This document shows positions 6,516 to 6,598 of a DNA stretch of 6,598 nucleotides, one piece after another. Within the stretch, counting starts at the first letter, position 1; every line of letters begins with the position of its first letter. Under the pieces are notes generated by a model. The model saw only the letters and a program-made list of their open reading frames with translations, searched no databases and had not been told where the DNA came from. Source of the DNA: Oscillospiraceae bacterium (lineage in GTDB: Bacteria; Bacillota; Clostridia; Oscillospirales; Ruminococcaceae). The stretch spans positions 1-6,598 of the forward strand of contig JAEDOB010000129.1 in the NCBI GenBank assembly GCA_016302225.1. Direction: 5' to 3'. The position numbers and the translations under genes are program-made.

Positions 6516-6546
6516 TAAAATTTCACTTCAAAAGAAGCTGATTTAT

Positions 6547-6575
6547 ATTATACTACATTTTTCCCGATTTGTCTA
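6547..6575 (-). promoter_or_regulatory. Predicted promoter of the lrp-type regulator / aminotransferase / ispE / acetyltransferase / cdd cluster
   Basis: On the minus strand TAGACA (6575-6570; 5 of 6 consensus) is followed by 17 bp and a perfect TATAAT (6552-6547). An A-rich tract lies just upstream of the -35 element, as in UP elements. Transcription should start near 6540, giving a leader of about 60 nt. No other good promoter is seen before 2683, which supports a single long transcript. Confidence 0.8.
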
Positions 6576-6585
6576 TCTTTTTTTG

Positions 6586-6598
6586 AAAAAAGGCTGAC
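6586..6598 (-). terminator. Possible 3' arm of an upstream gene's intrinsic terminator, cut by window edge
   Basis: On the minus strand the window opens with GTCAGCC followed at once by six T. That is the form of the descending arm and U-tract of a Rho-independent terminator; the matching GGCTGAC arm would lie beyond the window. It would end a same-strand gene upstream and separate it from this cluster. Only half can be seen. Confidence 0.35.

Overview
The window is a compact stretch of bacterial chromosome in which every supportable gene lies on the minus strand, so it reads from right to left. The genes are housekeeping ones: a class III anaerobic ribonucleotide reductase, a MEP-pathway kinase, cytidine deaminase and an Lrp-type regulator paired with a class I aminotransferase. 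Strong purine-rich Shine-Dalgarno sequences, TTG starts, moderate GC and the oxygen-sensitive NrdD/NrdG pair suggest an anaerobic Firmicute, probably a Clostridia or Ruminococcaceae-like gut bacterium. The taxon is inferred from style and gene content and cannot be proved from this window.

Right-hand unit (about 6575 to 2765). A promoter (TAGACA, 17 bp, TATAAT) drives a tightly packed cluster: an Lrp/AsnC regulator, a PatA-like aminotransferase (4-nt ATGA overlap), ispE (17-nt overlap), a two-domain GNAT acetyltransferase (4-nt gap after ispE, TTG start) and cdd (15-nt gap with a perfect GGAGG). The spacing strongly suggests one transcript with translational coupling. The 5' leader has a hairpin abutting the first ribosome binding site. 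A second small hairpin can hide the aminotransferase ribosome binding site.

Intergenic region (2582 to 2764). This is the longest gene-free stretch at 183 nt. It holds an inverted repeat directly after the cdd stop, an extended -10 promoter, a near-perfect NrdR box and a weaker second box 31 bp away, then the nrdD ribosome binding site.

Left-hand unit (2581 to the left edge). nrdD (706 codons, TTG start) is followed 24 nt later by nrdG, which runs off the window after 145 codons. NrdG uses S-adenosylmethionine and a 4Fe-4S cluster to place the glycyl radical on NrdD, which then reduces ribonucleotides to deoxyribonucleotides without oxygen. The promoter and NrdR boxes indicate control separate from the upstream cluster.

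I found no mobile element, CRISPR array, tRNA or rRNA, and no evidence of a new defence or biosynthetic system. The points worth checking are regulatory or concern start sites, plus the uncharacterised two-domain acetyltransferase.
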